Assembly (NCBI GenBank): GCA_016209595.1
Contig: JACQVV010000648.1
Coordinates: 1 to 37,416 of the forward strand
Direction: 5' to 3'
DNA length: 37,416 nucleotides
DNA from: Planctomycetota bacterium
GTDB lineage: Bacteria; Planctomycetota; JACQVV01
This document shows positions 1 to 7,601 of the stretch, in pieces. The position numbers and the translations under genes were made by a program. Positions within the stretch are counted from its first letter, which is position 1. Every line of letters begins with the position of its first letter. The notes beneath the pieces were generated by a model. The model was not told the origin of the DNA. It was given only the letters and a program-made list of their open reading frames with translations, and made no database searches.

Positions 1-601
1 GGATATCCGAGGCGCGCTTACGGAGCGCCTGATGGAGCACCGAGTTCACGAGCTTGATGATCGGCGCCTGCTGGGCGACATCGAGGAGATCGGCGGTGCC
101 CTCGAGGTCCTCGGCGAGACTCTCGAGGTCGCCCTCGAACTCGAGCCCCTCCAGGACGTCCCCCATCTCCCGGTCCTTCTCGTAGGCCTTGTTGATGAGG
201 GCCTGGATCTCCTTTCCCGGGGCGAGTACCGGCTCGGTGTCGCAGCCGACCCAGGTGGCGACATCGTCCAGGGGGTGGAGGTCCAGGATCGAGCTCGTGG
301 CCACGAGGAGCGATCCGTTCTCCTGCCCGATCGCCACGAGGTTGAAGTTCCTCGCGAACCCGATCGGGACCTTTTCCAGGAAGACCTCGGGGACCCGGAA
401 CCCGTCGAGGCTTTCGTAGTACGAGTAGCCGAACTGCCGGGAGAGGATCCCGAGAAGCCGCTTCTCGGAGACGATCTGCTTCTCGACGATCGCCCGGTCC
501 GAGGTGACCGAGAGCTCCTCTTCGAGCTTCCGGCACTCGCCGATCTGCTCCTCGCTAATCAGACCCTCGTCCAGGAGCAGGCTATAGATATCCGCCGCCA
601 C
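1..601 (-). CDS. gspE: Type II secretion / type IV pilus assembly ATPase, N-terminal part (cut by window edge)
   Basis: The first 200 codons of a GspE/PilB-family ATPase, the cytoplasmic motor that powers pseudopilus assembly in type II secretion. Visible are the N-terminal MshEN/T2SSE_N-like domain (residues 1-150, with the FGYSYYESL-type segment) and then the family's APIIKLVNSVLHQAL...RASDI stretch that opens the ATPase domain. The Walker motifs lie beyond the edge. The start is a GTG at 601 directly behind an in-frame TAA. It is supported by a GGAGGG Shine-Dalgarno at 609-614, 7 nt upstream, and by the protein beginning AADIYSLLLDEGLISEEQI as expected. It follows gspD by 61 bp, with a strong hairpin between them. 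PilB is the alternative; the secretin partner without AMIN domains makes GspE more likely. Confidence 0.9.
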   Translation of the reverse strand, partial: MAADIYSLLLDEGLISEEQIGECRKLEEELSVTSDRAIVEKQIVSEKRLLGILSRQFGYSYYESLDGFRVPEVFLEKVPIGFARNFNLVAIGQENGSLLVATSSILDLHPLDDVATWVGCDTEPVLAPGKEIQALINKAYEKDREMGDVLEGLEFEGDLESLAEDLEGTADLLDVAQQAPIIKLVNSVLHQALRKRASDI

Positions 602-615
602 TTACGAGCCCTCCA

Positions 616-654
616 CGGCACCTCTCCGGGGAGTCAGACCCCGGAGAGGTGCCG
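616..654 (-). promoter_or_regulatory. Perfect 16-bp hairpin between gspD and gspE
   Basis: Inverted repeat with arms 616-631 and 639-654 and a 7-nt loop (632-638). It begins 8 nt after the gspD stop and ends just before the gspE Shine-Dalgarno. No T-run follows on the minus strand, so it does not look like a classic intrinsic terminator. A role in mRNA processing, gspD transcript stabilisation or attenuation of gspE is an inference. Confidence 0.7.
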
Positions 655-662
655 CGCCCCGG

Positions 663-2789
663 CTACCTCTTCTCGGTCGGGCTCCGGTACTCGAGCATGT
701 ACAGGGAGTCGAGGCGCCCGCGCTCCCGGTACATCTCCTGTTCGGTCCTATATCTTACGAAATTCGGGTCCACCTGTCGAAGGTCCCCGCCGAGGTTCTC
801 CAGCTCGACCTTGTCATCGTAGGAGATCTTGTGGAGGTCTTTAAAGTCCCGTTCTTTCAGGATGTGCGGGGTCACGAAGATGTAGATCTGCGTCTCTTCG
901 ATCGAGACCTCCGTGCTCTTGAAGAGGTAGCCCACGACCGGGATGTCCCCGAGGATGGGGATCTTGAGGACGGTCTCGCGGTAGTTGTTGGCGCGAAGTC
1001 CCCCGATCACGACCGTCTGGTGGTCCGGGATCGTGATCGAGGTCGTGATTTCCCGCGTGGTCTTCGGCGGCGGGACCGACGGGCTCGTCTGGGCGGCGGT
1101 GAAGACCTCGAGCTTCTGCTCGATGTCGAGTCGCAGGTAGTTCGCCGAGCTGATGTGCGGCGTGATCTTGAGCTCCGTCCCGGCGGCCTCGAACTGGTCG
1201 AACGACTGCTGCACGACGCCGGTCGTGGTCACGAACTGGGTAATCGGGAAGGCCTCCGACACCTTGAGCGAGGCCTGCTGGTTGTCGTTGGTGAGGAGCC
1301 TCGGCATCGAGAGGACCCGGAGGTCGCGCTCCACCTTGAGGACGCGGAGCAGCGCCGGGATCCGGAAGATGTTGTCGCGGAAGAGCCCGGTGTCGAGGCC
1401 GGTCGATCCGGGCGTCGGAAGCCGGCCGACCGGGATGCCCGGGTTCTGGGCGGTGATCGGCCGGCCGTCCTTGTCCACGAGCTGCGAGAGGCCGAAGGTC
1501 GTCGCCGCGAAGCCGCGAGTCGAGTCCTCTGCCGGGTCGTCGATCGTGGCGAGCTCGACTCCCAGCGTGAGGATGTCCTCGGGGGAGAGCTCGACGATCG
1601 CCACCTCGATCAATACTTGAGGCAGCAGCCGGTCGAGGGCCTCGATGATCCGTTCGAGCTCCGCCCACTCGGCCGGAGAGGCCGCGACGATGAGCGAGTT
1701 CGTGTTCGTGTCGGCGACCACCGAGGGCTTGGTCTCCTCCTCCTCGGTCGGACCGGTCGTGCCGGTGATCGTCCCGCCGCCTGGCCCCCGTTCCACCGTG
1801 ATCACGCCGGTCCGCTCCTGAGACCTCACCGTGGCCGAGAGGGGCTCGGCGAGCTCATTCAGGACCTTCGCGACCTCGTCCGCCTTGGCGTGCTTCAGGG
1901 GGACCACGTGGATCCGGCCCGCTGGCCCCTTCATGGGCACGTCGATCTCGCGGACGATCTGCGCGATTTCGTCCAGGCGCTCCGGGGAGGACTGGACGAG
2001 GAGCTTCTGGGTGCGCTCGAAGGCGACCATCGCGACCGAGGTCGGCCTCTGTCCGAGCGTGACGCCCGGCTGCGCCGCCTGCGCCTGCTGCTGGGCCGTC
2101 AGGAGCTCGGTGAGCTTCGTCTTGACTTCCTCGGCGCTCGCGAAGCTCAAGTCGAACACCCGGTAGGAGAGCTGCTCCGTCGGGATGTCCATGAGCTTCA
2201 CGACCTCGAGCAGCATCTTCACCATCGGGGCGTAGTCGCTGATGAGAAGCGTGTTCGAGCTCTCGATCCCGACGATGTTCCCGACGTTGGGGTGCGTCAC
2301 GCGCGCGAGTTTGAGCGCCCCTTGTACCTCCTTCGCGCTCGCGTATTTCAGGGGGACGACGAAGGTCACGTACCGATAGCCCTCGACGCCGGCGAGACCC
2401 TCCTCGTTCTTGTACAAGGTCGGAGGCTCCCAGCGCCCCTGCGTGTCGCGCAGGACCCGATAGATCTTCCAGTCCGGCCCCGTCCCTTCCTCGATCAGGA
2501 GGAACCCGTTGAACTGGAGGACGAGCCGCACGACGTCCATCAAGTTCTTCTTGGGGATATCCACGGTCGAGAACAGGTTGATCTGGACCTGGCGGACTTC
2601 CGGCTTGTAAAGGAACCGGACGCTCTCGATTCCCTTGAGCTCGTTCGTGACCGCCTCGAGGAAGTCCTCGAGTGGCATGTCGCGGAAGTTGATGGGCATC
2701 ATCGGCCCACCACCCTGCGCCACCGCCGGCGCGGAGAAGGCAGCCAGGCCGAGGAGGGCGAAGAGGGCCAGAACCGCGTTCTTCTTCAT
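663..2789 (-). CDS. gspD: Secretin, outer-membrane channel of type II secretion
   Basis: 708-residue secretin that forms the outer-membrane gate of the secretion system. A signal peptide covers residues 1-25 (MKKNAVLALFALLGLAAF, cut near APAVAQ). It is followed by an N0-like domain (about 30-125), three successive N1/N2/N3 ring domains (about 140-400; each opens with a V/F-PLKYA- or LSFASA-type strand and ends with a NSLIV- or NTLLI-type strand), and the C-terminal secretin domain (about 420-670). The last carries the family end motif, TVVIGGL then PILGDIPVVGYLF and ETQIYIFVTPHIL. A tail of about 35 residues follows and may be a pilotin-binding S-domain. The ATG is preceded by GGGGGAA at 8 nt spacing. 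Upstream by 52 bp is the TPR/Cys protein and downstream gspE, all on one strand, which suggests an operon. PilQ is less likely because no AMIN domain is seen. Confidence 0.93.
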   Translation of the reverse strand: MKKNAVLALFALLGLAAFSAPAVAQGGGPMMPINFRDMPLEDFLEAVTNELKGIESVRFLYKPEVRQVQINLFSTVDIPKKNLMDVVRLVLQFNGFLLIEEGTGPDWKIYRVLRDTQGRWEPPTLYKNEEGLAGVEGYRYVTFVVPLKYASAKEVQGALKLARVTHPNVGNIVGIESSNTLLISDYAPMVKMLLEVVKLMDIPTEQLSYRVFDLSFASAEEVKTKLTELLTAQQQAQAAQPGVTLGQRPTSVAMVAFERTQKLLVQSSPERLDEIAQIVREIDVPMKGPAGRIHVVPLKHAKADEVAKVLNELAEPLSATVRSQERTGVITVERGPGGGTITGTTGPTEEEETKPSVVADTNTNSLIVAASPAEWAELERIIEALDRLLPQVLIEVAIVELSPEDILTLGVELATIDDPAEDSTRGFAATTFGLSQLVDKDGRPITAQNPGIPVGRLPTPGSTGLDTGLFRDNIFRIPALLRVLKVERDLRVLSMPRLLTNDNQQASLKVSEAFPITQFVTTTGVVQQSFDQFEAAGTELKITPHISSANYLRLDIEQKLEVFTAAQTSPSVPPPKTTREITTSITIPDHQTVVIGGLRANNYRETVLKIPILGDIPVVGYLFKSTEVSIEETQIYIFVTPHILKERDFKDLHKISYDDKVELENLGGDLRQVDPNFVRYRTEQEMYRERGRLDSLYMLEYRSPTEKR

Positions 2790-2841
2790 CCGTCGTTCCC
2801 CCGAGAGGAAGCGCGTAGGCTAGCAGCGGCCCAGGGGGTTG

Positions 2842-4569
2842 TCAATCGCCGCTTTCCGCCTCTCCCGCGAGCCGTTCGCGCCAGCGCAACGCCGTGTAGT
2901 AGGGGAAGTTCCGGCCCCAGCTCGCGCTTTCGGCACGGGCAAACTCTTCCACCGCGCTGGACAGATCGCCAGAAAGGACCCGAGAAAGCCCCACGACGAA
3001 CTCCACGTTGTTCTCGAGGCGCGGACGTCCGATGACACGGGCCTGGTCACGGAACTCCTCGTGGTCCGCCGAATCGACTCTTTCCTTTAATAGAAGGGCG
3101 ATCGCCGCCGCCGGGTAGGGATCGGCCTCGGGATCCCCGTCCCCCCAGGCCGCGAGCGCGTCGGACCAGACCTGGCGAGCCTCGCCTGCCTTCCCGGCCT
3201 CGACGAGCGCCACGCCTCTCCACAGCGCCAGGTGGACGCTCCGCTCGGCGTCGCCCCCGAGGGCGCTCGCAGCGGCGGGGGCAGCCTCCTCAGCCCGGAC
3301 GAGGTCTCCCTCCTCAAGGAGCGTGAGCCAGGCCTCGAGTCGCGCGGTGGCGGCGGTCTCGTCGAGCCGGCCGGAACGGCGCGACGCCCCCTCGAACCGC
3401 GCCAGCGCCTCGTCGAAGTCGCCCGCCTCGCGCTCGACGACCCCGCGGGCGAGGTCGGTCCAGGCCTCGCCGAGAGGCTCGCCGGCCACGACCCTCCGGG
3501 CTTCCTCTACCGCGCGGCGGGCCTCGTCGTACCGGCCCCCGCGATCCGTGGCCAGGAGCTCGTAGACGAGCGCGATCCGCAGGGGCACGGAATCAGGCGA
3601 GCGTGCCGTCGCCTCTTCCAGTCGTCGGATCGCGCCCTCCCGGTCGCCCAACGCGGCCAGGGCGTCCGCCTCGAGCTCCGCGGCGTACGGATCTTCGCCG
3701 CCCGCCCGTCGTGCCCGCTCGGCCGACTCCCGCCAGCGGCCGAGCTTCCCGAGCGCCCTGGCGGATTCCAGAATCGCCGGTACATGGCCCGGCTCCAGAG
3801 CGAGCGCACAGTCGTATTCGGCCAGAGCCTCGGCGGGATCGGGGAGGACCCGCGCCAGCAAGTAGTGGTCGTCCGCCCCGGGCGTCTCTTTTTCCGCCAG
3901 ACGCGCTCGATACTCCTCCACAAGGGCGGCCCGCTCCCCCGCCTGGATCCTCCTTTCCTGGTAGACCCCCTCCGCTCGGAGATCCACCCAGTCGTCGTTC
4001 GCGCCCCCGGGTCGGACGAACGCCAGAGCGACGAGCGCGGCCACGAAGAGAGGTGACAAGACGAGGAGCAGTCCCAAGAGCCCCTGGAAGACTCCGCGGA
4101 AAGTCCCGGGCCCCACGAGGGTCGAGATCCCGTGCCGGACCGCCTTTCCAGAGCGCCAGGCCCCGGGGAAGCCCCACCAGCCGCCCCATGCGGTCGCGAG
4201 GAGGTCGGACTGGATCGCCCGCGCTTGGCACCCGGGACAGGCGAAGTCGAGACCGGCCCGCTCGCGGCAGAGGTGGGCGAACCCTGTTACTCGCCGCCGC
4301 TCGTATCGAACGGCGCCTTTCTTCGGACAATGAAGGCACTGCCCGGCGGCGAGCCGGCCCGCGAGCTCGGCCGCCGCGATCTCCTCGGGCCCACGGAGGA
4401 GCCGATCCACGATCTCCGGGAAGCTCTCGATCCCTCCTCGCCTCCCGTCCGGACCGAGAACCGGGCGGCCGAGGTCGAGCGAGCCCCGCCGGACGAGATC
4501 CACCACGCGCTCAACCGGCAGGAGCTCGCCCCCTGGATCGGTGCGGTAGCCCGTCGGACGTTCGGCCAT
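2842..4569 (-). CDS. Membrane-anchored cysteine-motif and TPR protein at the head of the secretion operon
   Basis: 575 residues. The N-terminal 60 residues look like a small GYF_2-type fold (weak). Residues 75-115 hold a probable metal site with C78xxC81, C101 and C111xxC114. A WWGFPGAWRSGKAV segment (130-143) precedes one transmembrane helix at about 160-185. Residues 200-575 are helical repeats of TPR type (for example YLLARVLPDPAEALAEYDCALALEPGHVPAILESA), so the TPR part lies across the membrane from the cysteine domain. The ATG at 4569 lies 9 nt after a perfect TATAAT (4584-4579 on the minus strand). The gene ends 52 bp before gspD, so it is probably transcribed with it and may act as an assembly or scaffold factor. 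That role is inferred from position only; no named family was recognised. Confidence 0.8.
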   Translation of the reverse strand: MAERPTGYRTDPGGELLPVERVVDLVRRGSLDLGRPVLGPDGRRGGIESFPEIVDRLLRGPEEIAAAELAGRLAAGQCLHCPKKGAVRYERRRVTGFAHLCRERAGLDFACPGCQARAIQSDLLATAWGGWWGFPGAWRSGKAVRHGISTLVGPGTFRGVFQGLLGLLLVLSPLFVAALVALAFVRPGGANDDWVDLRAEGVYQERRIQAGERAALVEEYRARLAEKETPGADDHYLLARVLPDPAEALAEYDCALALEPGHVPAILESARALGKLGRWRESAERARRAGGEDPYAAELEADALAALGDREGAIRRLEEATARSPDSVPLRIALVYELLATDRGGRYDEARRAVEEARRVVAGEPLGEAWTDLARGVVEREAGDFDEALARFEGASRRSGRLDETAATARLEAWLTLLEEGDLVRAEEAAPAAASALGGDAERSVHLALWRGVALVEAGKAGEARQVWSDALAAWGDGDPEADPYPAAAIALLLKERVDSADHEEFRDQARVIGRPRLENNVEFVVGLSRVLSGDLSSAVEEFARAESASWGRNFPYYTALRWRERLAGEAESGD

Positions 4570-4578
4570 TGGACGGGG

Positions 4579-4599
4579 ATTATAGCCCTTGCGTATACT
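4579..4599. promoter_or_regulatory. Back-to-back -10 boxes for divergent genes
   Basis: A TATAAT faces the secretion operon (4584-4579, minus) and a TATACT faces the ValS-like gene (4594-4599, plus), only 9 bp apart. They end 9 and 11 nt before their start codons at 4569 and 4611. No convincing TTGACA-like -35 was seen for either. Both transcripts would have almost no leader. Confidence 0.55.
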
Positions 4600-4610
4600 C
4601 GCGCCCCAGG

Positions 4611-7025
4611 ATGAGAACCCGCGTGGACTCCGTCACACCGACCTTCCCGAAGCACCTTCCCCCCGCGGCGGCGCCGCATGTGGATGAACCACCCGCGGGC
4701 GTGCCCTGCTTCCGCGCGCTCGTCCCGCCGCCTGAACCGGCAGGCCAGGACGGCACTCTTCTTGCCGCGAGCCACCACGCCCGCGCTGCTGCCCGCTTCG
4801 CGCGGATGGAGGGGAAAACCGCCGCCCTCCTCGACCGGTATCCCGAAGGGGCCGAGGCCCGCGAGATCGCGGCGCTCGCCTTCACCACGCTCCACCGGAA
4901 CCGGTTGCTGCGCCGCGTCGACACCCTCTTCTTCCGCTGCCCGCGGTGCCGAAAGGTTCCCGGCGATGAGGCCGCCCACGCCACGGTACGGGCCCGCCGC
5001 TGGACGGTGAAATATGCCGTGTCCGGCGAGCCGGCGAGGTTCTTCTCCGTGCCGACGAGCTCGCCCGAAACGATCTTCGCGGACGTCGCTCTCGCCGCCT
5101 CCTCGGACCACGCCCGCGCGGGCGAGCTCTCCGAGCGCGCCTGCGACCTTCCGCTCGCCGGCCGGAAGATCGCGGTCCTCGCCGGAGAGGACGACTTCGT
5201 GGGGACGCCGGGCGGCGTTCGCCGCGTGACCCCGGCCGAGGAAGCCGACTCGCTCGCGCTCGCCCGAAGCCACAAGATCGACCCCGTTCTTCTCTTTGAC
5301 GAGAAGGGCCTTCTCGGTCCTGCGTCGCCCGCCCCCTTCCGCGGGCTGACCCGCGACGCGGCGCGCGAGGCGGTGCTCGCCGCGCTGGAAAAGGAAGGAC
5401 TTCTGGAGGGCGTCGAGGAGGTGGAACGACCGGCGGCGCTCTGCCCCGACTGCCGCGAGGTCCTCGATCCTGTCCTCTCCGGCGCGTGGCGCGTGCAGGA
5501 CGCCGAGGCGGGACGCGAGGTCGCGGCCTGGATCCGCGATGGCAAGATCGAGATCCGGCCGCTCCACGAGGCCGCCAACCTCGCCCGATCCCTGGAAGGC
5601 CTCTCCGGCTGGGCCATCTCGACGGAGAGCGAGGAGGGGCCGCGCGTACCGGCCTGGAGGTGCGGCGACTGCGGCGTCCTCAGCGCGGCCGCGAGCCTCC
5701 CCACGCGCTGCCCCCGTTGCGAGGGGGAGCGGCTCTCCCGCGACCGCCTCGTCCTCTCCGACGAGTTCACCTCGCTCGCGCTTGCCGCCGCCGCCTCGGG
5801 TTGGATCGACGCGTCCGAGGGTCCGGCGCGGCCCCCGGGTCTCGACCTCCTCGCCGTCCCTCAGTCCCGGTGGGCGGATTGGCTCGCGCGCTTCCTCGTT
5901 CTGGGTTCGCGGCTGGTCGGAGGCATCCCGGTTAGCAGCGTGCTCGTTCTATCGCCGGCCCGGGGAGGCGCGACGCCGCCCGACCCGCACGAGGACGTCG
6001 AGTCGCTCGCCGCGGCGCTCTCCGGCACGGCGGGGGTGCCGCGCGCGCCCGGCCCCCCCGCACGCGCCGCCGCCCGCCGGATGCTCGACAAGCTCTGGAA
6101 TCTCGGCCGTTTCGCGGCCGAGCGCGGCAGCCTCCTCCCCGGAGCGGATAGTTCTTTTTTCAATCCGAAATCCGAAATCCGAAATCCGCAATGGGAGGAC
6201 CGATGGATCCTCGGGGCCGCGGAATCCGCGCTTCGCGAGGCCGGCGAGGCGTACCGCGACGGGAGGCCGGGCGACGCGGCGCGCGCCGCCGCACGCTTCA
6301 TCCGGCGGGAGATCGGCGCCGTCTACCTCCCGATCCTCCGCCTGCGCGCTCGGACCGGCCTCGCCGGCGCGGCCTCACCCGATGTTCACATGGCCGCCGT
6401 CGACGCCGCCACCCGGATGTTCTACCCCCTCGCTCCCGGGACGGTCCGCGAGCTTCGCGAGCGCCTGGGCTCCCCGCGCCCGTCCTCGCCGACCTGGCCG
6501 GCGTGCGAGGGTCGCTTCCAGGACCCGCGAGTCGCTCGGCAGGGTTCCACCCTCGCCGGAGTCCCCGCGGCGGCGAGGCGCATCCTCGCCCGCGGAAGGC
6601 GTCCCGCCGGTCCTTACTCGCTCGTCGTCTGGACGTTCGACGAATCGACGAAGGAGGAGCTGCTGGAGCTTCCCGAGCTCCTCGCCGCCCTCTCCGGCGC
6701 CGCCTTTGCGGCCGTCGAGGCCACGACCTCGGCACGGCCGGACTGGATCGCCGAAACCGCGGGCGATCTTCTCGTCCACGCGGTCTTCTCGGGCGAGAGC
6801 GACCGCGGCGCCGATCGGGCCGCGCTCCAGGCCCGGCAGGGCGCTCTCCGTCGATTCCTCCAGGGAGCGCGGAGCCGGCTGTCCAGCCCCGAGTTCCACT
6901 CGAGGGCGAGCCCGGAGGTCGTGGAGCGGACCCGGCGCTCCACGCGAGTCCGCCTTCGCCTCCTTTCGGCGATCGAGGGAGCTCTCGGCTCCATCCAGGG
7001 CGACCTCGGTACGCCGGCCCGGTAG
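4611..7025 (+). CDS. Valyl-tRNA synthetase-like protein lacking the catalytic signatures
   Basis: 804 residues, colinear with ValS over nearly its full length. The family PPPNVTG-HMGH segment aligns without gaps to PPPEPAGQDGTLLAAS (39-54), so HIGH has become GTLL. A ValS-like CPRC segment and editing domain follow (FFSVPTSSPETIFADVAL, then GRKIAVLAGEDDFVGTP and VTPAEEAD for the usual TPAHDPND). Then come the LCPDCREVLDPVLSGAW and WRCGDCG...CPRC zinc segments, and SDEFTSLAL in place of DTWFSSAL. The expected KMSKS position is LVLSPARGGATPP, with no KMSKS. The anticodon-binding domain (LDKLWNLGRFA...DRWIL) and the C-terminal coiled coil with LSSPEFHSRASPEVVER (ValS has NPGFVAKAPAEVVEKE) are kept. 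It is an intact frame, not a decayed one, so a pseudoenzyme paralogue is likely. Its role is unknown. A heptamer repeat adds a short insert before the anticodon domain. Confidence 0.85.
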   Translation: MRTRVDSVTPTFPKHLPPAAAPHVDEPPAGVPCFRALVPPPEPAGQDGTLLAASHHARAAARFARMEGKTAALLDRYPEGAEAREIAALAFTTLHRNRLLRRVDTLFFRCPRCRKVPGDEAAHATVRARRWTVKYAVSGEPARFFSVPTSSPETIFADVALAASSDHARAGELSERACDLPLAGRKIAVLAGEDDFVGTPGGVRRVTPAEEADSLALARSHKIDPVLLFDEKGLLGPASPAPFRGLTRDAAREAVLAALEKEGLLEGVEEVERPAALCPDCREVLDPVLSGAWRVQDAEAGREVAAWIRDGKIEIRPLHEAANLARSLEGLSGWAISTESEEGPRVPAWRCGDCGVLSAAASLPTRCPRCEGERLSRDRLVLSDEFTSLALAAAASGWIDASEGPARPPGLDLLAVPQSRWADWLARFLVLGSRLVGGIPVSSVLVLSPARGGATPPDPHEDVESLAAALSGTAGVPRAPGPPARAAARRMLDKLWNLGRFAAERGSLLPGADSSFFNPKSEIRNPQWEDRWILGAAESALREAGEAYRDGRPGDAARAAARFIRREIGAVYLPILRLRARTGLAGAASPDVHMAAVDAATRMFYPLAPGTVRELRERLGSPRPSSPTWPACEGRFQDPRVARQGSTLAGVPAAARRILARGRRPAGPYSLVVWTFDESTKEELLELPELLAALSGAAFAAVEATTSARPDWIAETAGDLLVHAVFSGESDRGADRAALQARQGALRRFLQGARSRLSSPEFHSRASPEVVERTRRSTRVRLRLLSAIEGALGSIQGDLGTPAR
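6162..6192 (+). repeat. Heptanucleotide tandem repeat (AATCCGA) inside the ValS-like gene
   Basis: Four 7-bp units (AATCCGA three times, then AATCCGC) plus AAT, encoding roughly NPKSEIRNPQ. The tract is clearly richer in A+T than its surroundings and follows a T-run at 6153-6160. It sits between the lost KMSKS region and the anticodon-binding domain, where true ValS proteins have no such segment. Confidence 0.85.
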
Positions 7026-7028
7026 AAT
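7023..7028 (+). promoter_or_regulatory. -10-like TAGAAT before the flavin reductase-like gene
   Basis: TAGAAT overlaps the TAG stop of the ValS-like gene and ends 6 nt before the ATG at 7035. No Shine-Dalgarno is present. The spacing fits a leaderless transcript that begins at the start codon. Confidence 0.5.
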
Positions 7029-7034
7029 CGGCCC

Positions 7035-7601
7035 ATGCGAGTCATCGTCGAACCGCGCCGGACCTACAGGCTCATCAACCACGGCCCCACCACGCTGATT
7101 TCATCGGCGGCCGGCGGGAAGAGGAACGTCATGGCCGCGTCCTGGGTCGTGGCCCTGGATTTCGACCCCCCCAAGCTCGCGGCCGTGATCGGCGGCGACA
7201 CGTACACCAAGGAGCTCGTGGACGCCTCCCGGGAGTTCGTCGTCTCGCTCCCCACCGTGGCGATGGTGGATCTCACCTACGCCGTGGGCAACGTCTCCGG
7301 GCGCAAGGTCGACAAGTTCGAGCGTTTCGGGATTCGCACCGCCCCCGCGTCCAAGGTCTCCGCGCCGCTCATCGAGGGCTGCGTCGCCTGGCTCGAGTGC
7401 AAGGCTACCCCTGAGCCCCGGATGGAGGAGGAGTATGGCCTCTACGCGGCCGAGGTCGTCGCCGCCTGGGCCGACGACGAGGTCTTCTCCGACGGGTTGT
7501 GGCGCTTCCCCGACGACACCCGCCGCACGATCCACCACCTGTCGAAGGGGATCTTCTTCGCCACGGGAGAGCGGGTCGAAGCGCGCGAGACCCCGGCCTA
7601 G
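7035..7601 (+). CDS. Flavin reductase-like (FMN-binding split-barrel) protein
   Basis: 188 residues, the usual size of the flavin reductase-like domain family, which binds FMN and uses NAD(P)H or acts as a flavin-carrying partner. Recognisable family features are the TLISSAAGGKRNVMAASWVV segment (81-100 region of the strand with the conserved N-M-(A/T)-x-S/A pattern), PPKLAAVIGGDTYT, and the VSLPT...VG..SGRKVDKFERFGI stretch. The substrate is not predictable. The gene starts 9 bp after the ValS-like gene. Its stop shares the tetranucleotide CTAG with the stop of the convergent sigma factor gene, giving a 4-bp tail-to-tail overlap. A partial copy of its 3' end lies at 15055-15111. Confidence 0.85.
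   Translation: MRVIVEPRRTYRLINHGPTTLISSAAGGKRNVMAASWVVALDFDPPKLAAVIGGDTYTKELVDASREFVVSLPTVAMVDLTYAVGNVSGRKVDKFERFGIRTAPASKVSAPLIEGCVAWLECKATPEPRMEEEYGLYAAEVVAAWADDEVFSDGLWRFPDDTRRTIHHLSKGIFFATGERVEARETPA

Noticed and set aside
616..654. Intrinsic terminator after gspD
   Set aside because: The stem is strong but no U-tract follows on the minus strand and the gspE ribosome binding site comes next.
831..3035. Long open frame on the plus strand across gspD
   Set aside because: It is antisense to the clearly recognisable secretin. Long stop-free antisense frames are expected at this GC content, and its composition (charged, low complexity, rich in R, D and E) is that of a shadow.
3603..4610. N-terminal extension of the ValS-like gene by 336 codons
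   Set aside because: The extension is antisense to the TPR protein and is Arg/Pro-rich noise. The ATG at 4611 sits behind a TATACT and the ValS similarity starts soon after it.
6162..6192. CRISPR-like array
   Set aside because: The units are 7 bp and contiguous, with no spacers, and lie inside a coding frame.
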